Below are positions 23,480 to 30,687 of a stretch of DNA of 37,761 nt, in pieces; position 1 is the stretch's first letter; every line of letters starts with the position of its first letter. The notes beneath the pieces were generated by a model. That model saw nothing but the letters and a program-made list of their open reading frames with translations, made no database searches and was not told where the DNA came from. A program made the translations under genes and the position numbers. The DNA lies in NCBI GenBank assembly GCA_036389135.1, contig DASVQP010000050.1, positions 1-37,761 on the forward strand. Reading direction: 5' to 3'. Source of the DNA: Longimicrobium sp. (GTDB lineage: Bacteria; Gemmatimonadota; Gemmatimonadetes; Longimicrobiales; Longimicrobiaceae).

Positions 23480-24760
23480 ATGGCTATGCAGCACTACTCC
23501 GTGAATGATCTTCGCCTCCTCGTCCCTGCCCTGCTCGTCGCACTGGCGGCCGCTCCCGCCGCGGCACGGAGCGCCGATGCGGGGCAGGCGCGGTTCGCCT
23601 CCATCGTCGCCGGCACAGGCCGAACCTGCGGCATCGACGCGGTGGGCGGCGTGGCGTGCTGGGGGCAGGATTCAGATGGCTACTCCCGCGTCTCTCTGCT
23701 GGGGGTGGGGGAGCGGGAGATGGAGAGGTGCACCGCCTACGACCAGACGCGCCCGTGCAGCCGCGTCCCGCTGCGGGTGGCGGTGCCGGCGCCGGTGAAA
23801 GCGCTGGCGGTGGGGAACGCCCATACCTGCGCCCTTGCCACGGATGGCCGCGTCTTCTGCTGGGGAGAGAACCGGCTGGGGAGCCTGGGAGCGCCCGCCA
23901 ACGTGGCGCGGGGGTCCGGCACGCCGCGGCTCATGGCGACCCCGCTGCGCTTCACCGCGATCTCGGGGTGGAGCGGGACGACGTGTGGAGTGGCGACCGA
24001 CGGCGTGGCGTACTGCTGGGGGGTCAACGACCACGGGCAGGGAGGGATGGGCGCGCGGCCGTGCGGCATGTACCCGTGCAACCGGACGCCGACCGCGGTG
24101 GGCGGCCCGGTGCGCTTCACCCGGGTGAGCGCGGGCGAATACCTCACCTGCGGCGTGGCAAGGGACGGTGCCGCGTACTGCTGGGGGATCCAGGCGGGCG
24201 ACACCGCGTCGGGCGGAGAGGCGGGGCGCGGCAGCGGCCGTCCGGTGCGGCTGGATCTGCCGGAGCCGGTGGTGGATGTGTCGGTGGGCTCCATGCACGC
24301 GTGTGCGCTGGGCAGGAGCGGCCGGGCGTACTGCTGGGGCGAGGGCGACTTCGGGGACCTGGGGGACGGCACCACCGGCACCCGCACCACCGCCGCGCGG
24401 GTGGAAGGGGATCATCGCTTCACGGCGCTGAGCGCGGGTGCGCGCGTGTCGTGCGGGCTCACCGCGGAAGGCGCGCTCTGGTGCTGGGGCCGCAACAACT
24501 GGGGCCAGCTCGGCACCGGGCGAACGGACATGCAGCCTCACCCCACGCCGGTGCGGGTGCCGGGCGACACCCGCTTCCGCACCGTGGCGGTGCACGAGGC
24601 GGTGTGCGCTACGAATGCCGAAGGGCGGGGCTGGTGCTGGGGAGCCAACGGCTGGGGCCAGGGCGGCACCGGACCCGTCGACGGCGAGACGCCGTGCCTG
24701 TCGTCGCTGGCGCGCGGGCACTGCTCTCCCACGCCGCGGCCGGTGCGGGAGCCCAGGTAG
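23480..24760 (+). CDS. Secreted RCC1-repeat protein, paralogue
   Basis: A 426-residue protein with a signal peptide (LLVPALLVALAAAPAAARS) rather than a lipobox, so it is secreted or periplasmic. Seven RCC1 repeats are recognisable: RTCGIDAVGGVACWG, HTCALATDGRVFCWG, TTCGVATDGVAYCWG, LTCGVARDGAAYCWG, HACALGRSGRAYCWG, VSCGLTAEGALWCWG and AVCATNAEGRGWCWG. The blade count and the cysteine pairing are the same as in the lipoprotein at 21309-22454. Extra cysteines occur in long loops (CTAYDQTRPCSR, RPCGMYPCNR). ATG 23480 is preferred. It ends six bases from the convergent DUF6986 gene. Confidence 0.87.
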   Translation: MAMQHYSVNDLRLLVPALLVALAAAPAAARSADAGQARFASIVAGTGRTCGIDAVGGVACWGQDSDGYSRVSLLGVGEREMERCTAYDQTRPCSRVPLRVAVPAPVKALAVGNAHTCALATDGRVFCWGENRLGSLGAPANVARGSGTPRLMATPLRFTAISGWSGTTCGVATDGVAYCWGVNDHGQGGMGARPCGMYPCNRTPTAVGGPVRFTRVSAGEYLTCGVARDGAAYCWGIQAGDTASGGEAGRGSGRPVRLDLPEPVVDVSVGSMHACALGRSGRAYCWGEGDFGDLGDGTTGTRTTAARVEGDHRFTALSAGARVSCGLTAEGALWCWGRNNWGQLGTGRTDMQPHPTPVRVPGDTRFRTVAVHEAVCATNAEGRGWCWGANGWGQGGTGPVDGETPCLSSLARGHCSPTPRPVREPR

Positions 24761-24766
24761 CCCGAC

Positions 24767-26089
24767 TCATCCTGGCTGCCGCACTTCCAGCACGTGGTGA
24801 AACGATCGGCTCGCCAGCTCTTCCCCCGTCAGCCCGGTGAGCGTGCGCACCTCTTCATCCGTAAACGCCCCTGACGCGATGCCGCGGAGGAAGTAGTTGA
24901 GCAGCGCCTGCCCCGCGTGCGGGTCGTCGAACGAGTCGCCGGCCTGCGCGGCTTTGGCGAGGAGGGAGCGGAGTCGGGCGGCGGCGGCATCGCGGCCGGC
25001 GAGGAAGAAGGCGAAGACCGCGGCGAAGCGCGTGGGAAGCTGCGCCGGGTGCAGGTCCCAGCCCTGGTAGTAGCCGTGGATGAGCGAGTGCTGCACGTCC
25101 TCGAAGTGCATCCGCCAGGCGCGGTGGACGGCGGCGCGGTTTTCGTCGCGCTCGGCGTCGGCGGTGGGGCGCTCGTGGACGGGGACTGGGAGGACGGCGG
25201 TGGAGCCGTCCGAGAGCCAGATGCCCGTGCCCGCGAACGCCACCTGCATCACGTGGCGCGCGAAGTCGCACGCCCGGTGGCGCATCCGCTGGTGCGCGGC
25301 GGTGATGCCGAGACCCGATGTGTAGTCGTAGGTGCCGAAGTGTGCCGCCGTCAGGCGCCCGCGCGCGGCATCCAGGAAGGCGGGGAGCGGGGTGCGCCCA
25401 TCCGCGCCGAGGACGGCCTGCGGGACCTCCACCATCAGCTCGAAGCGGAGCGCGCCGTCGGCCAAGTCCAGCCGGGTCTCCAGCATCTCCAGCACGTCGG
25501 CGAAGAAGGCGGCCTGCTCCGGAATGGTGACTTTGGGCACAGTGAGGATGAAACCCTCCGGCATGCGTCCGCCCGTGCGCTCCAGCAGCCGCGTGAGGAA
25601 GAGGTCCAGCGTGCGGATGCTGCGCGGGCGTAGCTCCTCGTTGAGCGCCTTCAGCCGCAGCCCGATGTACGCGGGGAGCGTCCCGGCCTCCATCCCCCGC
25701 GCCATCTCGTCGGCGGCGGCGAGGGCGGTGGCGTCCTCCTCGTCGTCAGGCGGGTAGCCGTAGCCGTCCTCGAAGTCCACGCGGAAGTCCTCCACCGGCT
25801 CGCGCTCCAGCTTCTCGATCACCCGCGCGTACAGCGCCTCGTCCGCGGCGATGCCGACGGCGTGGGCGAAGTCGTGCGCGCTGGGCGCGTACTCGCGCAA
25901 CGCTTCGAGGGCGATGCGGCCGTGCTCGGTGGCGGCATCGTGGCGGAAGTGCTGGGCGCCCTGGTAGACCGTGTGCACCGGCTGCCGCTGCGCCGTCTCG
26001 CCGGTGTAGCGTGCGGCGAAGGCGAGGTTCGCGGGGCGTAGCCGGGCCGCGGCGGATTCCAGCTCGGCGGGGTCGAGTGAGCGGTTCAT
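24767..26089 (-). CDS. DUF6986-type protein, citrate lyase/aldolase-like fold
   Basis: A 440-residue cytoplasmic protein resembling the DUF6986 family, sometimes labelled aldolase or phosphoenolpyruvate kinase. A TIM-barrel HpcH/citrate-lyase-beta signature is suggested by DFRVDFEDGYGYPPDDEEDA (acidic metal site), FILTVPKVTIPEQAAFF, RFELMVEVPQAVLGADG and HFGTYDYTSGLGITAAHQ. In that superfamily such residues bind magnesium and an oxo-acid. From memory, actinobacterial homologues lie near allantoinase/allantoicase genes. With ureide genes on both sides here, a role with glyoxylate or a ureidoglycolate-derived product is plausible but unproven. It is monocistronic and convergent with the second RCC1 gene. 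Confidence 0.7.
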   Translation of the reverse strand: MNRSLDPAELESAAARLRPANLAFAARYTGETAQRQPVHTVYQGAQHFRHDAATEHGRIALEALREYAPSAHDFAHAVGIAADEALYARVIEKLEREPVEDFRVDFEDGYGYPPDDEEDATALAAADEMARGMEAGTLPAYIGLRLKALNEELRPRSIRTLDLFLTRLLERTGGRMPEGFILTVPKVTIPEQAAFFADVLEMLETRLDLADGALRFELMVEVPQAVLGADGRTPLPAFLDAARGRLTAAHFGTYDYTSGLGITAAHQRMRHRACDFARHVMQVAFAGTGIWLSDGSTAVLPVPVHERPTADAERDENRAAVHRAWRMHFEDVQHSLIHGYYQGWDLHPAQLPTRFAAVFAFFLAGRDAAAARLRSLLAKAAQAGDSFDDPHAGQALLNYFLRGIASGAFTDEEVRTLTGLTGEELASRSFHHVLEVRQPG

Positions 26090-26164
26090 TTTCTTTCGGT
26101 GTCTGGGGCGAAGCGGGATAGTACCGGCCGCGGACCCGCCGCGCCATCGCCTACGCCGGCCGAG

Positions 26165-26803
26165 TCAGGCGAGGGATTCGAGGAGCGCGGCCATGTCGGG
26201 CGGGAGCGGGCACTCGACGCTGATGGGCGCGCCGGTGCTCGGGTCGTTGAAGACGAGGCGAGCGGCGTGCAGCGCCTGGCGGCCGATCAGCTCCAGGCCG
26301 GCGCGGCCGTACCATCGGTCGCCGAGAACCGGGTGCCCAAGATGCATCATGTGGACACGGATCTGGTGAGTGCGCCCGGTCTCCAGCACCAGCTCGACCA
26401 GCGCGGCGTCCCGCAGCCGGCGCAGGGTGTGGAAGCGGGTGCGCGCGGGCTGGGCCTCCGGCCGCACGGCGCGCAACGGTGGGTCGTCAGGATCACGTCC
26501 GATGGGCGCGTCGACGATGCCCGCGTCCGGCGGATGGCCGCGGACGAGCGCAAGGTAGCGGCGCTCGGGTGGGTGCCGCGCGAAGTGCCGGTGCACCTCC
26601 GGCCTGCGCGCCACCAGCACGAGCCCCGAGGTGTCGCGATCCAGGCGGCCGACGAGGTGCACGGGGCCGGGCTCGCGCTCCGCGATCCAGTCCGCCAGCG
26701 TCCCGCCGCCCCCGGCCGTGACCGGATGCACCAGCATCCCCGCGGGCTTGGAGACGACCCAGAGGGAATCTGTGCGGTGCCGAACGAGCGGTTCCGTATC
26801 CAT
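26165..26803 (-). CDS. RluA-family pseudouridine synthase
   Basis: A 212-residue RNA pseudouridine synthase (RluA/RluC/RluD group). Motif I HLVGRLDRDTSGLVLVAR holds the catalytic Asp55. WVVSKPAGMLVHPV (residues 15-28) and the ETGRTHQIRVHMMHLGHPVLGD block are the other family signatures. There is no N-terminal S4 domain, so it is the short RluA-like form that modifies 23S rRNA or tRNA; the target position cannot be told. ATG 26803 gives a family-typical N-terminus. ATG 26836 would add eleven unconserved residues. Confidence 0.9.
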   Translation of the reverse strand: MDTEPLVRHRTDSLWVVSKPAGMLVHPVTAGGGGTLADWIAEREPGPVHLVGRLDRDTSGLVLVARRPEVHRHFARHPPERRYLALVRGHPPDAGIVDAPIGRDPDDPPLRAVRPEAQPARTRFHTLRRLRDAALVELVLETGRTHQIRVHMMHLGHPVLGDRWYGRAGLELIGRQALHAARLVFNDPSTGAPISVECPLPPDMAALLESLA

Positions 26804-26854
26804 GATCTGCGGCTGGTGACCCACGCGAGGTTCCATGGAAGGTACGTTGCAGAG

Positions 26855-26894
26855 CGAGCGGAGGCACGGAGAACTTCCTCCGTGCCTCCGCTCG
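26855..26894 (-). terminator. Hairpin terminator after the HNH gene
   Basis: A very strong stem, with 17-base arms CGAGCGGAGGCACGGAG (26855-26871) and CTCCGTGCCTCCGCTCG (26878-26894) around a six-base loop. It lies just past the HNH stop and before the rluA-type start. There is no T-run. Its core (GGAGGCACGGAG) resembles the CACGGAG repeat family, so it may derive from a repeat copy. Confidence 0.6.
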
Positions 26895-26905
26895 TGTCCC
26901 CGCCG

Positions 26906-27514
26906 TCACCCGAGCGCATCGGCCGCGGCGGCGCCAAAGAACTCGGTGACGTACTTGCGCTGCAGCGGGGTGAGCGCGCGCACCGCCCACTCCAGGTGGA
27001 CGAAGTGCGGCTCGGCGGGCGTGATCCGCAGCCGGAGCCCGGTCGCGCGGGTGAACTGTGCCAGCGACAGGTTCCCCTTGCGCCCGTTGCAGCTGCTGCA
27101 CGCGGTTGCGACGTTGGTCCACGTGTTCGGATCGCCGCCGTGTTCCTTGAACCACTGCTGCGGAACGATGTGGTCGCGTGTCAGGAACTCGCGGCTCCGC
27201 AGCTCCGACCGGTGGCGGCCGCAGTAGCTGCACCGGTAGCCGTCGCGGGCCAGGAGCAGGAGGTTCGACACGCCGCGGCGCAGCTTCCGCGGCACGTGCA
27301 CGTACCGCGCGAGGCGGATGACGGCCGGGAACGGGAGCTCGGTCCCGGCGGAGCGCAGCGGGCGCGCGGGGTCGGCCTCCACGAGCTCGGCGCGCCGCTC
27401 CAGCACCAGGCGGACCGCGCGCGCCGCCGGGATCACCGCGAGCGGCTCGAACGACGCGTTCAGCGCAAGGCATCCGCGCCGGGTGGAGGGCGGAGTGAGG
27501 GCAGTGGTGGTCAT
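26906..27514 (-). CDS. HNH endonuclease
   Basis: A 202-residue HNH nuclease. The structural zinc cysteines are Cys95 and Cys98 (YRCSYCG) and Cys139/Cys142 (ACSSCNGRKGN). The catalytic Asp114-His115 pair lies in LTRDHIVPQ, and the conserved asparagine in TNVATACSSCN completes the beta-beta-alpha metal site. The N-terminal CLALNASFEPLAVIPAARAV block is typical of a widespread chromosomal HNH family of unknown biological role, possibly repair or restriction. ATG 27514 (MTTTALTPP) is preferred; an open frame upstream crosses a repeat. A strong hairpin follows the gene. Confidence 0.92.
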   Translation of the reverse strand: MTTTALTPPSTRRGCLALNASFEPLAVIPAARAVRLVLERRAELVEADPARPLRSAGTELPFPAVIRLARYVHVPRKLRRGVSNLLLLARDGYRCSYCGRHRSELRSREFLTRDHIVPQQWFKEHGGDPNTWTNVATACSSCNGRKGNLSLAQFTRATGLRLRITPAEPHFVHLEWAVRALTPLQRKYVTEFFGAAAADALG

Positions 27515-27546
27515 GGGTCTGGATCGCAGTGCGTTAGTGCGAAAAA

Positions 27547-27574
27547 AAGTGCCAAGTGCCAAGTGCCAAGTCCT
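27547..27574. repeat. AAGTGCC heptads
   Basis: Three AAGTGCC units and one AAGTCCT, 28 bases. They precede the second GTCATCCTGAG element at nearly the same distance as the heptads before copy A at 8439-8494, so the two repeat types travel together. Confidence 0.8.
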
Positions 27575-27597
27575 GAGCCCAGTGTGCCCCCCCATTC

Positions 27598-27787
27598 GTC
27601 ATCCTGAGAGAGCCGCCCGGCCGAGCGCAGCCGTGCGCCCATACTTCTGCGGTGATCGAAGGATCTAGCCGGCGAGGCAAGAGGACGGCGGGTAACGGCG
27701 AGCCTCTCGACACGCGCAGTAGATCCTTCGCTCCGCGCCACAGGTTGGTGGACGGACGAGGTCAGCGTGGCGCGTGCTCAGGATGAC
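27598..27787. repeat. 190-bp interspersed element with GTCATCCTGAG ends, copy B
   Basis: Perfect 11-base terminal inverted repeats: GTCATCCTGAG at 27598-27608 and CTCAGGATGAC at 27777-27787. The interior blocks AAGGATCTAGC, GGCGAGGCAAGAGGACGG and GCAGTAGATCCTTCGCTCCG are shared with copy A (8520-8712) in the same order and spacing. It is non-coding. Its length, inverted ends and multiple copies fit a miniature non-autonomous element or a structured intergenic repeat. Confidence 0.85.
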
Positions 27788-27805
27788 AAACGATGCGGCG
27801 GTTCT

Positions 27806-27859
27806 CGAGCCGGCTTCAGCCGCCTTCCCGTCGTTCCAGCCGGGGGATTCATCCCCCGG
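27806..27859. repeat. Inverted partial copy of the allantoicase-end repeat
   Basis: Bases 27806-27839 are the exact reverse complement of 15622-15655 (34 bases). They are followed by a palindrome CCGGGGGATTCATCCCCCGG at 27840-27859 that takes the place of the GCGGGGGCTGAAGCCCCCGC palindrome. It lies directly beside element copy B and upstream of two tRNA genes, in a cluster of repeats. Confidence 0.85.
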
Positions 27860-27910
27860 CGCGCGCGGACGGGCATGGCGCACCAACGCACTCACGCACT
27901 TCTGTTCCAG

Positions 27911-27984
27911 CGAGGCGTGTGGGATTCGAACCCACGATCTCCGGCGAGACAGGCCGGCGCCTTGAGCCACTTGGCTAACGCCCC
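27911..27984 (-). tRNA. Asp-type tRNA (anticodon GTC) with unusual position 37
   Basis: The sequence folds as a complete tRNA. Acceptor stem GGGGCGT pairs with ACGCCTC (one G-U), the discriminator is G73, the D-arm is GCC...GGC with G18G19, the anticodon stem is CCGGC/GCCGG, and the T-arm is GTGGG-TTCGAAT-CCCAC. The anticodon loop is CTGTCTC, giving GTC (Asp). G73 and C38 agree with Asp identity, but position 37 is T, where tRNAs almost always have a purine. The D-arm (AGCCAAGTGGCTCAAGGC) is more like Gln, Glu or Cys tRNAs than Asp. CCA is not encoded. It may be a divergent or degenerate tRNA. Confidence 0.75.
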
Positions 27985-28036
27985 AGAGTTTCGATGGCAG
28001 GGGAGGGACGTGTGTCTCCTCCCCCGCCCTTCGGCT

Positions 28037-28303
28037 TCAGCCTTCCCGCTCCTCGGCGCGGATGAGCGCTTCGATGAAGGCGTCCGGGCTCACACCCGGC
28101 GGCAGCGTGGTGATGCCGGTGAAGCCATTTTCCGCGGTGATGATGGACTCGTCCTCGCGGATGGACCCGCCGCGGACCTGGTCGATCCCGCCGTTGGTCC
28201 ACGTCTTCTCTTCCTGCTTCTGATCGCGCTCGCTGATCGGCTCGATGCAGAAGCGGCGGCCGGTGCGCGGATCGTGGTAGAAGTAGCGTCCCGTGTTGCT
28301 CAT
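28037..28303 (-). CDS. Small hypothetical protein
   Basis: An 88-residue protein I do not recognise. It starts at ATG 28303 with MSNTGRYFYHDPRTGRRFCI, which reads like a polar beta-hairpin. A linker rich in Glu, Lys and Gln follows, and the protein ends with PPGVSPDAFIEALIRAEERE, a clear amphipathic helix. There is no signal peptide or membrane segment. It lies between tRNA-Arg and the Asp-type tRNA on the same strand and could be co-transcribed with either. An open frame continues upstream through the tRNA, so the start is judged from composition. Confidence 0.6.
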   Translation of the reverse strand: MSNTGRYFYHDPRTGRRFCIEPISERDQKQEEKTWTNGGIDQVRGGSIREDESIITAENGFTGITTLPPGVSPDAFIEALIRAEEREG

Positions 28304-28419
28304 GTGGTCCCGTGGTGTTCGAGTGCGCGTGGTCGATCGGTCCCGTGCCGCCGCGCTCAGCCTCGTGCGGAGCGGGCGATGCTCGTTTGTCCATGATGCA
28401 CCTTCCTGTTCGGGTAAAG

Positions 28420-28494
28420 TGCGCTCGGAGAGATTCGAACTCCCGACCCCCGGATTCGTAATCCGGTGCTCTGTTCCAGCTGAGCTACGAGCGC
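28420..28494 (-). tRNA. tRNA-Arg (ACG)
   Basis: A cloverleaf with acceptor stem GCGCTCG/CGAGCGC and discriminator A73. The D-arm is GCTC...GAGC, the anticodon stem-loop is CCGGA-TTACGAA-TCCGG with anticodon ACG, and the T-arm is GGGAG-TTCGAAT-CTCTC. A34 is normally deaminated to inosine so that the tRNA reads CGU, CGC and CGA. CCA is not encoded. It lies just downstream of the terminator at 28506-28554 on the same strand. Confidence 0.95.
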
Positions 28495-28505
28495 GTGTCG
28501 TCACC

Positions 28506-28554
28506 AAAGAAAAAGCGCCCCGCCTTCCCGATTGCGTTCGGGAAGGCGGGGCGC
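28506..28554 (-). terminator. Rho-independent terminator with T-run
   Basis: Read on the minus strand, 17-base arms GCGCCCCGCCTTCCCGA and TCGGGAAGGCGGGGCGC (28538-28554 and 28515-28531) are followed by TTTTTCTTT (28514-28506). This is the best intrinsic terminator in the window. It closes the transcription unit that starts at the promoter 28895-28923 and insulates it from tRNA-Arg. Confidence 0.85.
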
Positions 28555-28596
28555 CTGGTCTGGCGCCGCATTGGCCGTGGCAGGCCTACGAGCGCC

Positions 28597-28758
28597 CTAC
28601 TCCGGCCACCTCCCGAACGTGATACCGTAATCCAAACCCCGTCGCGAGTCTCGCGCATGGCCGAGCCCCGGCTTCATCGCCGCTTCGCACGGCGCGGCCA
28701 GGCTGCGCAGACGGATCTGCGCGGATGAGTGCGTCGTGAGGGCAAAGCTCGCGGTCAT
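28597..28758 (-). CDS. 53-residue small protein of unknown function
   Basis: A short ORF inside a transcription unit with its own promoter and terminator. The start ATG 28758 has GGAAG eight bases upstream. The peptide begins MTASFALTTHSSAQIRLRSL and ends RRGLDYGITFGRWPE; it has one cysteine, a basic middle and an aromatic-rich tail. It has no signal peptide and no family I recognise. About 130 bases of leader containing two adjacent hairpins (28829-28843 and 28844-28858) precede it. It might be a real small protein, a regulated leader peptide, or incidental to a non-coding RNA of about 380 bases. Confidence 0.45.
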   Translation of the reverse strand: MTASFALTTHSSAQIRLRSLAAPCEAAMKPGLGHARDSRRGLDYGITFGRWPE

Positions 28759-28894
28759 GGCTCGGTCTTCCGGCTCGTTCTGTGATCGGCGCAAAGGGTA
28801 CAACGCAAAAAGGGAATCGCATCCACGGCCTCCTTGCTGGAGGACCGGGCGGCCCGGTGAAGGGCTGCCAAAGGGACGCGACTCCCGAGCGACG

Positions 28895-28923
28895 AGTTTA
28901 GCTGGAGCCCGCGAAGCTGTCAA
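28895..28923 (-). promoter_or_regulatory. Consensus sigma-70 promoter
   Basis: On the minus strand, a perfect TTGACA (28923-28918) and TAAACT (28900-28895) are separated by exactly 17 bases. Transcription would begin near 28888 and run to the intrinsic terminator at 28554-28506, a unit of about 380 bases. It is divergent from the glycosyltransferase gene starting at 29017. Confidence 0.75.
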
Positions 28924-29016
28924 GACGCGCGGCGGCGGATGGGCGTCTGTCCGGCGCTCCCCCGCGTCGTTACCTTTTCGGCTTCCGGCGCTCCCCCGCA
29001 GAAGTACCCCACGTCT

Positions 29017-30687
29017 ATGCCTCGACGCCGCACCGCGCCGCAGACCAGCACCGCCGCGCCCGAAACTGCCTCCGCGCCTCCGAGGGCGAAGCGGAAGCCG
29101 CGCGCGTGGCAGATCGCGCTCGGGCTGGCGGCGCTGAACCTGGTGCTGGTGCTGCTCGCATTCGAGCCCACGCCGCACACCGGCGGCGACAACGGAGCAT
29201 ACTACGCCCTCGCGCGCTCGCTGGCCGAGGGCCAGGGATACCTGGAGCTGTGGGACCCGGCGCGCCGGCCGCACGCGCAATATCCTCCGGTCTTTCCCGC
29301 CATCCTCGCGGCGGCGATGAAGCTGGGAGTGAGCTCGTGGGCCGGGTTCAAGCTGATCGTGGCGCTGTTCGCGGCTGCCGCCGTCGCGCTCTCGTACCTC
29401 TGGGTCCGGCGCACCAGCACGCCGGGCGTGGCGCTCGCATCGGGGGTGCTGGTGGCGCTGTGCCCCGGGGTGATCCTGTACGCGCACTACGAGCTGTCGG
29501 ACGTGCCGTTCTGGGCGTTCACCATGCTCGCGCTGTGGGCCTTCTCGCACCTGGACCCCCGCTCGCCCGTCGCGCCCGACATGAAGCGGACGGGCGATAC
29601 CGGGTGGGTGGCGGTGGCGGTCGTGGGGGCAGGGCTGGCGCACTTCACCCGCTCCGCCGGGCTGCCGCTGCTGGTGGCGGCGGCCGTGTGGCTGGCGGCG
29701 GCGCGGCGATGGAAGGCGCTCGCGGCTCTCGCGGCCACGGTCGGTCCCCTGATTATCGTGTGGGGGGTGCGCGGCGCGCGGCTGGGTTCGACCGGCTACC
29801 TTGGCGCTTTCCGGTACGTGAATCCGTACCAGCCCTCGCTCGGCACGGTGGGGCCCCTGGACCTGCTCGAGCGCATCGCGGACAACGGCGGACGCTACCT
29901 CGGCACCCTCGAGGGCGTCCTGCTCCTGGGCACACCCGACGCGGGGTTCCTGTTTGGTGCCGTGGTGACGGCGCTGGCGATCGCGGGGTGGGCGCGGGCG
30001 GCGCGGCGGCCAGGGGTGGCCGAGCTGTGGGTGCCGATGTACGTGGGACTGCTGCTCCTGTGGCCGCCCACCTGGGCCGGCGACCGCTTCCTGATCCCCT
30101 TTCTGCCGCTGGCGCTGCGCTACGGCGGCGAAGCCGTGCGAGACCTCGCGGCGCTATGGAGCGCGGCGCGGTGGCCCGCCGCCCTGGCCGCGGGTGCGAT
30201 GGGCGCGGCGATGCTTCCTTCGCTCGCCGGCGAGGTGCGGTTCGGGGCGTTGTGCCGGGCGGATGCGGTGGCGGGGCGAACGTACAGCTGCATCCAACAG
30301 CCGTGGCGCGACTTCTTCATCCTCGCTCGAGACCTGCGGGGGAAGCTGCCGGCGGGCTCGGCCGTCATCAACCGCAAGCCGACGCTGTTCTACGCCCTCT
30401 CCGGCTACCCGGGGCGCATGTACCCGCTGGCCGTGGCTCCGCCCGACACCTTCTTCCGCGCGGCGCAGGAGGTGAAGGCGTCGTACGTGGTGATCGACCA
30501 GATCGAGGACCTGGCGCCCATCTACCTGCACCCGGTGCTGCTGGCGCACCGCGACGACTTCTGCGTGGTCGGCCCGGTGTCGCGCGACAACGCCGCACTC
30601 GCCCGCATCGTGCCCGGCGGCCCGCCCCGCGCCGCCGCTGCGCCGCCCAACGCCTTCCGCTCCTGCGGCCTGCTTCCCCAGCGATGA
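29017..30687 (+). CDS. ArnT/PMT-like membrane glycosyltransferase
   Basis: A 556-residue integral membrane protein of the GT-C glycosyltransferase type. A basic N-terminal tail (residues 1-30) precedes the first helix. The first outward loop has the family acidic residue (Asp58 in PHTGGDNGAYYALARSLAEG), used to bind a polyprenyl-phosphate sugar. About ten to twelve further hydrophobic helices follow, then a soluble C-terminal domain of about 150 residues. ATG 29017 is chosen as the first start after the divergent promoter. The stop overlaps a methyltransferase gene, with a GT2 enzyme next. This set would build or modify a lipid-linked glycan. The specific sugar and acceptor are unknown. Confidence 0.82.
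   Translation: MPRRRTAPQTSTAAPETASAPPRAKRKPRAWQIALGLAALNLVLVLLAFEPTPHTGGDNGAYYALARSLAEGQGYLELWDPARRPHAQYPPVFPAILAAAMKLGVSSWAGFKLIVALFAAAAVALSYLWVRRTSTPGVALASGVLVALCPGVILYAHYELSDVPFWAFTMLALWAFSHLDPRSPVAPDMKRTGDTGWVAVAVVGAGLAHFTRSAGLPLLVAAAVWLAAARRWKALAALAATVGPLIIVWGVRGARLGSTGYLGAFRYVNPYQPSLGTVGPLDLLERIADNGGRYLGTLEGVLLLGTPDAGFLFGAVVTALAIAGWARAARRPGVAELWVPMYVGLLLLWPPTWAGDRFLIPFLPLALRYGGEAVRDLAALWSAARWPAALAAGAMGAAMLPSLAGEVRFGALCRADAVAGRTYSCIQQPWRDFFILARDLRGKLPAGSAVINRKPTLFYALSGYPGRMYPLAVAPPDTFFRAAQEVKASYVVIDQIEDLAPIYLHPVLLAHRDDFCVVGPVSRDNAALARIVPGGPPRAAAAPPNAFRSCGLLPQR

Noticed and set aside
21309-24760. Regulator of chromosome condensation/Ran exchange factor function
   Set aside because: Only the propeller fold is shared. 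Both proteins carry export signals, and bacteria have no Ran.
28597-28758. Lasso peptide precursor, because of the GLDYGITFGRWPE tail
   Set aside because: There is no acidic residue at ring position 7-9 and no maturation protease or cyclase genes nearby.
28515-28888. tmRNA, RNase P RNA, 6S RNA or a c-di-GMP riboswitch
   Set aside because: None of the conserved core sequences of these RNAs can be found in the transcript, although its length would allow some of them.
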